Shown here: positions 36,786-49,660 of the stretch, piece after piece
Layout of the letters: each line of letters starts with the position of its first letter
Position numbering within the stretch: the stretch's first letter is position 1
Source: Helopsaltes ochotensis
Lineage: Eukaryota > Chordata > Aves > Passeriformes > Locustellidae
Direction of reading: 5' to 3'
Length of the DNA stretch: 64,000 bases
Assembly (NCBI GenBank): GCA_013400155.1
Contig: VXBM01000017.1
Span: 1,684,673 to 1,748,672 of the forward strand
Translations under genes and position numbers: made by a program
The notes under the pieces: model-generated
What the model was told of the DNA's origin: nothing
The model's input: only the letters and a program-made list of their open reading frames with translations
Database searches by the model: none

Positions 36786-39700
36786 CTCTTGTGTAGGGCC
36801 CCTTTCCCTTTTCTCTCAGTGTTCTATTCCATTATTCTATCCTTAGCCCTCTTTCATTCTAGCATAGTAATACCAGCACAAAGATTTATACTAGCATTGA
36901 AATATTATTAAAAATTGTACTTGCCAGTCATTGGTATATCTTTCTAATGGAACCTGAAAATTTCTTCTAATCTAAAATTTTGAAAAGTTAAAATCTTTAA
37001 GTCTCACAGATGTAATCCTAGGTTGTACATAATGCTGATCCTCTTGCAACTCCCAGGGAAGAATAATTGACAGGTGCTCTGAATTTGTGTATTTCATAGC
37101 TTTTCTTCACCAAGAACACAGGATTTATCTATGTTAAAACTTCTTGGTTTCTGAGAACAATCAATGCTAATTAAACTTGAACCACTTATTTGACGCCCCA
37201 GAAAGTTCTTACTGACAGACTTGGGCATAATGAATTCCTCTGTTGCTTGGAGCTCTGTGTTCTGCCCATGCAACAGATCTGTCTCTTCTCTTTAACAATA
37301 TTAAAAGCCTGTGTGCTTTACTGTCCTTGTCAGGAGCTAATCTATAGGATTATTTTGTTGTTGCTGACTTGCACAAATAGAATCTGACACTTGCAGCCAC
37401 ATGGCTGTGTGAGGTTTACCCACCCAAAATCTTTCAAGGGATAGATTTTTGTTCTTAACTATGTACATTAAAATCCACATTTGTGTTTATTTTAGATAAA
37501 ATATGCAGAACTAATATGCAGAGATTCAGTCATATGAACTGGGGAAAGAGGAACTTCTTGCATTAATTCATTTTGATGTTTTGTAGATGTCTAAATGTAT
37601 AGTGAAGGTGTGCAATGCATCATCTTTTAGTACCAGTGTTTCTGTTGATGCCAGGAGACTTGTAAATCAGATCTTGAAGTGCCTATATTAGCAATAGATT
37701 TCATGATATGTCTGATCTGGATAAGAAAATTGGATATAACACCATGCAAGTACAGCTCTGTAAGCAACCTTCCCCACGTTTGTGGGCTGAGTGGCCTATG
37801 ATAAAAATCAAGGTATAGAGATGTACCTCTTTTGACACTACTGGTGCCAGAGCAAGCACTGACTGACTTTTCCACCCACTTATCAAATAATTCAAAATCT
37901 GAGTCTTACAAGAATAAAATATTGATTTAGTTGTGCCAAACACAGGGTTTGAAAAATAAGGCTCCCCTTGAAGTACTTCTTGATATTTCAAATATATAGG
38001 AAACAGCATGGTTCTCCTGAAGCATGTTAGAGTTCCACCTTAGAAGCCATACCATATGGCTTCTTCTCAGGTGTCACCTTATCTGAACGTGAGGCCACAC
38101 AGGAGTGTAGGTCACCATATGACTCATTCCTCAGATCCAGCATAAAACTAAGCTTTCTTTGCGTGTTCAATGTTTCTGATGGCAAGGAACAATTTTTAGA
38201 TATATCTGCCCCTTTGTGACTTTGCTGATCCCCACAGAAGCAAAAGGATTGCAATAGCATGAGCAAGAGGACTACCTAACATCAGTCAGGTTTTCAACAT
38301 ATTTTTCAGCCGCTTCCTTTATTTACACTATTGTAAACAAGTTTATGCAATCGTGACTTGACGCTAAGTCTCTCTTGCTTTACATAACTGTGGGCTGCCT
38401 TTCCTAAGAAAGTAGGATGTGACTTAAGTAGCCTTTTAGACTGAATAGACTCTCAGCCTTGTAGGGTCATCTTTATTCATTTCCTCTGCACAGATACTGC
38501 ATTCCGTACATTGAGGCCTCTTTTGGTCTGTTATGTGCAGTTTGTTAATGACTATTAACCATCAGTCAAATGGCACTTTTTCTTTCCTTTGAATTTCCAT
38601 CTCAGGTCTTGACTGATCTATCCACATTCCTTCACTAACTTTGTGATTTTGTTTCAGGTTTTTTCCCTCTGGCCTGCCTTTTTTGGTGCCCCACTTCTAT
38701 GGCATTGAAGCCTGATTCTTTGAAACTTGTGCTGTTTCAAAGAGTCATTTGCATTGGTAGGATGGATCGTGTTTGATCCTGTATCCATATGTGCCCAATT
38801 TCAGTTAATTTAAATTCCTTTAAAAGGAACTGAAGCAAAATACAGAAGTTTGAAAAAACATTTGCTCCATTCAGTTCCAAAGAATTGTTTTGGCTACATG
38901 GTGAGGTTTGAAAACCCACTAAAGCCACACAGAAGCCTTTGATGGATGAAATAAGTAAACTGAAATACAAATTTTACAGGGATTAAGAGGTAAAATATTA
39001 CAGATAATTCAGAAAAGGGTTAGTGCTGTAAAATCAAGCAAAATCACAAACAAAATCACGTGTCTACTTAAGTTTATTGGGAAAGAGAAGCCAGCAACTG
39101 ATTTGGTTAACCTAGAGGATCACAAGATGTTAGGAAACGTGAGGAAATGCAGATAATTGCTGTGACTGTGAACCAATTTTCTGTATCTATCTTCTCTATT
39201 AATTTTGGAGATGCACCTGTCTTAGACATGCTTTCTCCTTGTAATGTACATTAAAAAAAGAGATATCAAAAGAGAGGTGCCTGATCAAACCAGTACTTTG
39301 GAAAGAAGTAGTGCTGTTAGGAGGTAAGCAGTATCTCAAACTTCTGAATTAACTTTAATATGAAGTACAGGAATGTTAAAAACTATGCTGGCTCCTCAAT
39401 TAAAATTGCTGCTGATGGGGATCAGAATTAGTAAGTAGTGCTCTTGTGTTGAAAAATATTCCAAGGCTAACTCAGTATTTTATACCACAAAATCTTATCT
39501 TTATTCCCACAATTTTTTGAAACTGTAGCTTCAATAGAGAGAACATTGGAAGATGATGTTCTCAAAGTATGAAAGAAAACAGGTTTTGCAAGGGTAAATC
39601 TTGCTTCTCTTATATGACCATGTCAGTAGAGCGAGGAATGAATATGAATGAGATTATACAGTTTCATGGTTTAGAATTTTGATTTTAATATGCTAAAGGA

Positions 39701-42700
39701 ATTGAATAATCTTGTGGTAAGAATCAAAAAAAATATTTGGAATGGAATAAAATAAGTAACTTTTTGGACCTTCTGTTGTTTTTCCCACATACTGGCATGG
39801 CTACTCTGATGGCATTGATGTGGAACTAAACCATGATTATACTGGTTTGTTCTGTAATGGAAATATTCTTTCAGATCTGGCTTCAGCTGTTGGTTTTTCT
39901 GTTAATTGCTTATGGAATTCATGGCAAAGCTGCATAATTCAGGGACATGTTCAGAGACTTAGTCCAACCTAGGAAATAAAATAATCTTCCCATAAATTAT
40001 GAGTGTATGGAGAAAGCTGTCACATTGTTTTCTTGACTAGTTTTAAAAGCTCAGTAATTTTGGTCAGAAAGGACTTTCTCTTTTTTATATTAGATACAGT
40101 GTGATAGTTTGAAGCACATTGAGTGCAGTTCTGGCACTGTGCAATATATTATTATAATAACAATATGCTAGAGAAAAAATGAGTTGAAAAGGACAAATGG
40201 AGTTTGGTAAATCAACATGCAAACACTGTAAGACATAGAAACTCAGTAGTTTGTGAGATTTCATTCAAATAATTTTCAGGTACTTGTGAAAATGTTATGA
40301 TATGTTCACATGACCCAGTGACTAGATATGAAGAAATCAGAAGTGACTCATGAAATATTTGCAAACCAAAAATGCTTTCAGTGTGAATGTTAAAACCAAA
40401 CCCATTTACAGTGCAGTCTCTCCTTTATGGGGCTATAACAGGCTTTTTGCAAAAGCATGAAATTTTTGGGGTAGCCATTGATACAGTTACAATGATAAAC
40501 CACCCTGTAGCATCTTTTGTTCCCAGATACCAGTGATATACTGGAAAAACAGAAGTTTCAGACATTTTCCTTTGAAAGGGGCATTCAGGAATACTCTTTC
40601 AAAAGCTAAGGTATGTTCTTAAAATTCTGAGACAAATCTGAATTTTACTAGTTGAATTTCTGTGCAAGTGAAGCAACTTTTCCTTGCCTTTGTCAAATGA
40701 ACTTGATTTTAGTGAATCTCAAGAGGCATAAATGGCCTACTGGGATGAAGCTGACCTGCTGATAAGTTATCTGTCCTCATCTTAGTTCAACCACATTAAC
40801 CAGTGGAGTTCTGTGTTTCCTAAACTTGGTTACTTGTTGTCTGAGATGGCCCAAGAATCATTTGAAGGGGTTTTATAAAAAGAGATAAAATCTCCAAGTC
40901 TGTCTTTTCTCCAGGACATAATGCAGATGTGCAGTGGTTTACTCAGGATTTTAAAGAGCCATGAGTCAATGTCCCTGCTGTTGTTCTTGGCCCTTTTTTC
41001 AGAGCTGAGGTTGCTGGGTCCATCCTCTGTAACCTCTGGTTTTCTGTGGTTTATTACTTTGGAGGCCTCATTTTTTAGAAAACCATTCCTATTTGACAAT
41101 TTGTCTATTGTTTGCCTTTAAGAACATAGAATATCTTTGAAATTTCTTGTATGTTAACAACTCCTGTCAGATCAGAAGAGGCAGATTGGAAGATTCATTC
41201 TGAGTGGTTATTTCAGATGCAGAAAGGTAAGCACTAGCCATGTGTTACCACACCAGCATTTTGTATCTTACAAGTGTCTTCATCAAATTGAAGGAAGGAT
41301 AACTTTCCAGACAGATTTTTACAGGCAGTAAAAGCTCTGTGCTAGTTGTCTCTCTTATCCAGCCAGAACCCAAGATTTCCCTGACTGCAGGATTATGTCC
41401 TTGTTCCCTATCAGAATGCCAGTTCTCCTACTTCTTGTAGTGCTTGCAATTGCTTGTATAAATCTAGTTCCTTAGTAGATGTTGGAAATGTCTATTTTTT
41501 TTCTCTTCTGCAGCCTTCTCTTTGCAGGATTGTAATCTGGAAATGACATTCAATCCCTTGATCCCAGTATCGTGAGCTCTGAGTATGGATGAGATTTATG
41601 AATACTTTATTTCTCTCTTATTTTGAATCCTCAGTCAGCATAAAGATGCTCTCATAAGGCTTTTCATTATAGTAATACTTCCACCTGTGAAAATGGATCT
41701 GTCATTTCAGATAGTCTCATGAAGAAAATGTATTTATTGAATCTAAATACCTCTTACCTTATGCAAGTCATTTAGAAGATCTTTTAGAAATTACAGAAGC
41801 CATTTTTAAAAATGAAAGAAAGTGAGGATTGTGTTTTTCCTGGTTTTTGGATCTTTTTGACATTTTATGGCTACTGGAGGCATCTCCTAAATAAAACCAA
41901 AATAAAATACTGATAAAATACTGTTACTTTTAAAAACTGTGTGTTATAGGATTAGCTTACATGCGTTCTAGACAACATACCACTTAACCAAGTCCCTATT
42001 TTTTAATGTATTGACATTGACAAGGAAAATAATGTTTTGAGTATATTGTGATGTGTCTGTTTAGTGACTTCTCTTTGACAGTCATGGATTTAAACTTCAG
42101 TATTCCCAGGAAATAAGGACTGAGGCTTAGGGAAATTATATAAAACCTGCAGTCATAGAAAATTAAATAGTTTAAATAATTCCTAGGTTTCTGAAGGCAG
42201 TCTCACTGAGGCTTTGGGCTGTGTAATGAATTATAATGTTAGGCAAGGAATTAATTTATGGAAGGAATAATGTTAGAAAGATTTGAGGTTAGTGTGTCAA
42301 AGACTTAACCATTTCCATAATAGGAATAAACCAGAGAATATTTTTTTAGTCTTGGACAGAGAAGGAACCTGTGTTAAAGAGGAAGAGAATGATTTCCTTG
42401 AGGTTCTTTTTTTCCCATGTTAGTATTTTTGTTTCTACATATCATAACAGGAATTGGTAACATTCACATCCACATGGTCTTGTGAGAAGGATGTCATCTG
42501 AGAGGCAGAGAGTTGTACATAAATTTTTAGATTTGTTTTCTTTTATAGTCTTAAATTCACAAATTATCTATCTTCAATAAATGATTAAATAATAAACATT
42601 AATTCCATTAAATGATAAAAATCATAATCAAAGGAACCTTGGATTCACCCCTGTCCAAAAGCAGAGTCATTCTATCTGTGACATTGTTTCACCTGCTTCA

Positions 42701-45700
42701 AACAACCTGTGATAATAAAGGCAGTATATGCTCCTCATCAATTTATTATGGTGAAAACAGGCACTGCAACTGAAATCCATTAGTTGTTGTCCTGTCTACC
42801 ATGGGCATTTTAACATTTCATTTCTAAACTCCTCATGTACTGTAAGAGTGCACTTGTATGGCATCCCACCTTTTGCCTGTGCCTGTGACTGGTGCATGGG
42901 TCTGATCTGTGCCCACAGGCAGCGTTTTCTGAACCCCTGAATGCATTAGTTGGGTTCCTTCTGTCTCCTACTGGTGTGTGCCCTTCTTGGCACTTAGAGG
43001 CACCCCCAGTGCTTCAGCTGAGGCTTTACAAGTGCCCAAGTGGATGGTGAAGTAGGATTATTTCTTGTGTTGTTCAGGCCATACTCCCATATAGACAATC
43101 AGTACAACCCCTGCTGTTTTCACAACACCATGATGTTGTTGACTCATCTGTGAATGATTATAACCCTGGGATCTCTTCCCACAGAGCCTGCTGCCGGGAC
43201 AGTAGGATCCCAGCCAATGCCATCTTCTCATTGAAGCTCATTTTCTTGTATTTGCCAAAAGAGATTAGCTATTTTTAAAAATTGTTTTTTCTAGTTTGCC
43301 AAAAATTCCAAAATTATAACCTGATCTTCACCAGTATTTGAGCCCTGCATGTTGAATAATGATAATCTCTATTCTACCCTTCTTGCTGTTTTGAAAACAC
43401 TGAACAGTCCTGGGTAAAAGGCAAACTAGTTTTTAAAACCCTACCCAGTGAAACCCCAACCCATATCGACTCTATGGCAATTAAAACAAAGCCAAGAACA
43501 ACAGGTTTCTCTGGTTTTCTCTGAAGAACATTTAGTGTGCCAGGATAAGAAATCTGGTACTTGTTGATCCTGCAGGCCAGCCTGCAGGGGCTGTGCTATC
43601 TGTGACAGAGGAAAGGAATGCGAAGAGCAGCCTCCCTGCACAAAAGGAAATTGAGGTATGGCTCTAGATGGCCACTGTGCTGGCCCTTCTCTTCATGGTG
43701 GGCAGACTGAGTTACAAAGGTTGACACAGAGGAGTCACATATTCTTTCACAAGTCTACAGGCACCACAAAGGAATAAGACAAATTCACTATCCATAATCT
43801 ATATTAAAAGAGTGAGACTATTTAGCATTGTTACTATAGTTCATCTGATGTTCAGTACCATTAAGTTACCAGTCTTAACACTTAATATATGAGGGATAAA
43901 AAGGAGGAGGAAGCTGAGAGTTTCCCTGACAGTTTTGGGAATGCATACCAATTTGCTCAGTGCTGTGTGTATCACGGGGATTTCTCTTATAGACAGAAAT
44001 TGAAATCCAATGTTCTGTGTTCTCTCTTGGCTCTTTCTAGACTCCCTCAGTTTAGGGAAGTTAATACTTTTGTGTTTGTTTTTTCCTATATGACTGAAAT
44101 GATACAGAAATGTGAAAATGAAAGGGAGGTTTGAGAGGTCATGTAGCCTCCCTGCCGAGGTATCATTAGTTATACATTCCTAAGACATATTTGTATTCAA
44201 ACCTCTGGTGAATGGGACTTAAAACCTCCACAGCTAACTTCTTCAAGAGCTTTTTCCTGCAGTGTTTGTACTAATCCTCACCTTCCACATATTATACTTA
44301 CTTCTTGTTCTCTCTACCATTAAAAATGGAAAAAAGTGTATCACTATTCTTTTAATAACATCATTTCTTACAAACCTTAGACCTTGCTTTTTCCTCATGG
44401 TCCTTCATGGTTGTATCTTTTCCAGATGCTGTACCCCAATTTCTTCAACCTTTTCTTCTAGGCCATGCTTTTTATTTGAGTTAGCATTCATGTTGCCCCT
44501 CTGTTCTTTGTCCAGTTTGCCTTCATATTTATTTTGCTTGTCTTCAAAGCAATACATATTGTTCTTCACCAGCATTCAGAAGCACTGATTTTCACCTTGA
44601 CTGTCTAATCCACAACGAAATTGTAAATTTAGAATAAGTTGAGATTTACCTTTTTTGTAACCCTCTTGATGTAACGACTTTATGATCAGGTCAGTATGAT
44701 AGGAGAGCACTGTGTAATTAAAATGCAAATTATCTTGATTCAAGAAAGCATTTCTTTTCAGACTCGTCTGTAAGTCACATGTGTTGGAAATGAAAAATCT
44801 GCTTAAATGCATTTCTTAACCAGAGTTTATGCATTTGAAGTATTTTAATTCGAAGGAAAAAAATCCATGGTGTTTATACTTCATCATGATACTATGTAAC
44901 CCTGGTAGTTTTTAGAACTTCTCCTCAAATTCTTGTTTATCACATATTGACAGTGGTAGACTGGAAATAATTTGTTTATTTTTAGCACCTTGCCTACACA
45001 ATCATGCAAATCTAGAGGATAAAGTTGTCAAAACTTCTAAACATAAATACCCTGGAATTGATTCTGCAACAGATGGAAAATTGCCAGAACTGCCATTGAC
45101 ATGAGGTTAGCCTGACATTCGGGGTGAAAGTAATTTATTGTAGAGTGGTTACAATGTAGTGAACATTTGGGGAAATTTGTATTGCATTCTTCCATATTTC
45201 CCTCTCATAATCATGCCAGCTAAGCAAAAACAGGAGGTGAGAAAATAAAACAGCTTAATGAAGGATGGATAAGATTTTTCTGGTTTATGTTCATGTTCAA
45301 GTTTTTTTATTCACAGGTCACATTTAAAAAAAACACTTTTTGCTTTCCTGCCACCCTTTCTTTTGAGAATAGACATCGTATCGTCAACGACTTCTTTCCA
45401 AATATTGCCCCACCACAGTGAACATTGTCTATTTCTTTTCTCCTTAGTCACAGGCTGTCACCTCTTTTCACAGAAATGGGGAGGAAGACATCAAATCACA
45501 ACACATTTGAACCCACTCCCCATCCCCCAAGGACATATTTTTACAGAAAGAGCTGGCAGCATTTCAGAGTTTGTAGAATTTTTCCTTTCCCTGTGGGTTG
45601 AATCAGACCTTGGCCAAGAAAACCCAGTCATTAAAAACAAGCCATTGTAATAGCAATGCAGCTGTCAGATGTAACGCTAGGCTGTGAGTGGTATTGTAGG

Positions 45701-45900
45701 TGGTGCTTCTAAGTAATTGTTTTGTTACTTCATTGTTAGTGAAGAGCTTAGGGATAAGACTGAGAGAACATGACCCTCAAGAGGCCACGTGTCCTCCCAT
45801 GCACAAGTCTGTTACATTTACCCAGAGAATGTGCCAAATTTGCTTGCCCTAAGTTTGGTCACCCAAAGCATGATGCAGGCACTGTTGGTCATTGGTAGTT
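36786..45900. other. Non-coding region, no gene recognised
   Basis: About 9 kb of AT-rich DNA with only short open frames on both strands and no recognisable domain, RNA gene or transposon. Confidence 0.5.
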
Positions 45901-45924
45901 CTGACATCACTGTCACTGAGAGGA

Positions 45925-46010
45925 GGCCACGTCCTGCAGATGTGGCGCCAGACGCAGTGCGGAGATGTGGTAACGCTGCCCTCGCCCCTCGGTAACCGCG
46001 TGCTGGAGCA
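45925..46010. promoter_or_regulatory. Small CpG-rich islet
   Basis: About nine CpG dinucleotides within roughly 80 bases, against a strongly CpG-poor background. This could mark an unmethylated regulatory element or a promoter of a non-coding transcript. No TATA element, splice donor or recognisable coding exon is tied to it, so the call is tentative. Confidence 0.25.
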
Positions 46011-49000
46011 GAAACTAATGAACAACCTGTTCCCAACTAATGCAGCCAAGCTCAGAGTAGCTACAAAGGATGCTGCATTTTAATGGTTTGTGGGGCTTTG
46101 GTTTTTTCTTTCCAGAAGTGAATGTTACAGTGATGGACCATCTTAGTGCAGGTAATTTGCCTGGGAAGCAGATACGGTGGTCAAAACAGAGAAGAGCCAG
46201 CATGGCAGAGCAGGATATTGAAATGTTCTGATGTCAAGAGGAAGTGTTCCACCCCACAGTCTGCCCAAGTGGGCGCTCCAAGCAAAGCACGTGTCTCTCT
46301 CAGACACCATTTCCTGGTGTTAATAAGTTAATAAGTGGAAGTGGTCTGCAGGGGAAGTGATGTGTCTGTCACAAGTTTAAAAGTCCAAGGATTTGACTAG
46401 CAGAGTTTGAGGACAGCTGTCGGGACTGCAGCTGTCAGTTCAGAGCTGTTCTGTAAAATTCGATTTCTAATTCACCACATTGCTGAGAATGCCTTTTATT
46501 TTATTGCTGGGGTTTTTTTTGTTTGGTTGATTTGTTTTGTTTTTGCTCTTTACCTTCTAAACGTGTCTTAATTCTTACTTGCATAAGAAAGTCAGAGGTG
46601 CAGAGCCCAAACCCACTTACAAGGCACTAGGTAAAGGAGTAAACAAATTAAATCAGCCACAATCAAGTCATGCAAGCCACTCCTTTCTCCTGAGGCTGAA
46701 TATAAGGAATTTGAAGAATTCCTAAAGTTAGCTGCCCAGCAATGTTGCACCCGCACCTCCACCCTAGCAGCACAGATTCAGGGAACACTACAAGGAAGAA
46801 AAACGTATTTTACTTTCAGAAATTACGAAAGTTTCAATAAAGAAAGCAAAAAAATCAAGAATTTTGAGTTCATGCTGGACATGTTTAATAAAGTCATGGA
46901 AACATTTGAGGTGTTACATAGAGACCATGTCACAAAGTGGACCCAAAGGAGTCTGTGTAATAACTCGGTTTCCTTGCCTGGCTGGGTACTCCTATGAGCT
47001 AATTATAAGGGAGCTGCAAGCCACCCTCGTTAGTCAACATTGCCAAATTTCACAATTTCATGGCAAGACTTTCTACAGTTACTTTAATACTTCAAGGTTG
47101 CTTCATGTATCAAAGCAGTGGAGAATGTCAGTTACCTTTTTTGTATCTTTCTGAATTTTGGAAACAAAGGATTGAAGCACGGGAGCATGGATTTCATATA
47201 GGAAATCATAGGACCCATGAAATATTGTATTTTGAAAATGTCATTAATTAAAGCAAAATCTTTCTTTGAAGCATTTGAGATGATAATTTTTCTTCTTGTA
47301 GTAATTATTAGGCTCAGGATTGATGCAGTATGTGATACACTATATTACAGCTGGGTAATGCCATGTCGTGATCAAGTAATGATGCAAACTTTTGCCAACT
47401 GAAGGTTGCAGACGTGAGCTGGTGACTTGTCTTCCTCTCCTGGACACTGATAAGTAGAGCTGAAGAATAAATTGACAGGGATTAATTTGCTTTTCTATGG
47501 ATTTTATTGAATTTTTGTATATTTCATTTCAAGTTCAAAACCACCAACTTTACATAACTATGTTGTGTGAAGTCCTGGCCTCTGCAGCAAAGTTTTTAAA
47601 GAACAGGCATCCAGTGAAATGTTTATAATCAGCAGGCACTGTAGTGAGTCACCATTATGAATCACTGACCTAGTTGTAGTGCACGGGATCGTGAAAATGG
47701 GGTCGGATTTCTCTCTACCACACCAAGAGGGTACACTCAGACTGGCACCTGCACTGTGCCGAAGTGAGGATGTGGCCCTGGATGGTGGGGACTAGTAGGA
47801 TCACAGAGCGTGTCCTCAGAACTTTCTCCACAGGTTGACATTAAATGAGATGCAATATGAACTTTAAATTAAAGATTGCCACCAGCAGCAACAGAATCTC
47901 TACAGTCCTGAGCTCACTGAGTGCTCCATCACAACCAACAGTGTTATCCTGATGTTTTCCAAGGTAAGGACAGTTATGAACACAACCAGAGGGGGCTGTC
48001 AGGCAGGTTGGATGGTTGTGGTTCAACCAGCTGTCCACCTACTGAGCTTTTCTTAGTGTTACCATACAGTAAGGGAGAGAGCACCCTAGGTCACCTATGA
48101 AATGGCGGGCTTGCCCTTATGTACAGGCCACTTTCTCCCTAAGCTATCACTTCCCCTTGTAAATATTTCTGAAATGATGGACAAACATTTTGTCAGTTGC
48201 AGACATATGTTTGGTGTTGGTAGAAGTTTGATGTAAACCAGAAGGTTGTTACGGAGGGTTGATTACATTCTGTTTAATCATATCCAAGCTCATTTCCCAC
48301 TGGGAACAGGGTGAAATGTATTTCACAAACACTGTGGAAAGCTCACAGCACTTCAGGCATCTTTCCATGAAAATGTTTAGTGAAAAAGAGCAATGTGGAA
48401 AACTTAGAGTGAGAATGTGTGCCTTGCACAGGCAGTATACCAGAAGCTGCACGGCTCTCTGGTGTGGGAGAGAACATGAAAAGAGATGAGGTTGGCCAGT
48501 AGCAAGAGGCTTGCAGAAAAGAGACAGAGGAAAAGAAAGGGCTTAGTTGCAAAACCAGTCAAAGGATGAATGTTATGGTGTGGTGCCCATTCACAGAGCA
48601 GCTGCCCTCAGCTTGACCACCAAATTGCTAGACAGTGAACTCAGTGAATCTCACAGATTGGACCAACCAGATGCCATAATAATTAATTCCAACTGTCCAG
48701 TAATTGAAAACAGCATAGAGACAGCAATTCCTTGTTGACAACTTTAATACAAAATCATCTTTAATTGGAAAAGCCTCAGGTTTTATAGTTTTGAATAATG
48801 CAAAAAGAAAGAATAAAATTCTGGATTCTAAGGTAGCCTTTGCTACTAGTGTTTCATCTCTCAGAAGGGACTGCTCAGCAGCTATAATTCTAAAATATCA
48901 CTTTGAAAGCTGGTGTCTGTGTGTAAGGCAGGGCTTCTTCACAGGTATGTATCTGTCCATTAGGAAGTAATAATTTCAAATCATATTTCACAAAATACTT

Positions 49001-49599
49001 TGAAATTTTGTGAAGGATTGCCAAAACATAGAAGTACTTTGCTTCTTTTGTGTCAGTTTTAACTTTACAGCATAATGTAATTATCCATGAGGTAAATCAT
49101 TCTTAGGCTGCTTTTGTCTTATTTAAACGTGATATTTGAATGTGTATTTTTGGCTGAGGATTTAAATGCTCAAATTGCATTGAAATGCTTTAGGGCCAAA
49201 GCACACAGTCCCTGTAAAAACTGTTGCCTCTATTAGTAACTCAAATATTCAAAAGATCCAAAGTGAAGCCTCTTCTCTGCATATTCCTGTTTCTCTTTTT
49301 ATTTGAAGGATGTTAAAAATGAGGAAGGCAAAGATTTCGCTTGTTGATATGCATAACAGTGCATGAAGAGTGCTGGATCTTCCCTTTTTTAGAATGGAAG
49401 CCTTTCCATAAAGTAATATGGCAGTCACTTGCATCTGATCTGTAATGTTCAGGTCTTTTAATTGACTAGCAAAATATGGCCCTCAGGATATCACAGGAAT
49501 TAAACAGAGCTACTTTGTTTACATGGTGCAAATGGGAGCAAAATTTACCTGCAAGTAAGACATGCCTGAGATTTATGTTTTTCACCAGAAAAATAACAC

Positions 49600-49660
49600 T
49601 ATCACTTCTAAGATTTTATATATATATATATAATTAAGAACATTATCACTTCTAAAATTT
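49600..49660. repeat. TA tract flanked by a short direct repeat
   Basis: A (TA)8 tract at 49617-49632 sits between two near-identical copies of a 17-base unit (TATCACTTCTA-R-AATTT-like) at 49600-49616 and 49644-49660, a small local duplication. Confidence 0.7.
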
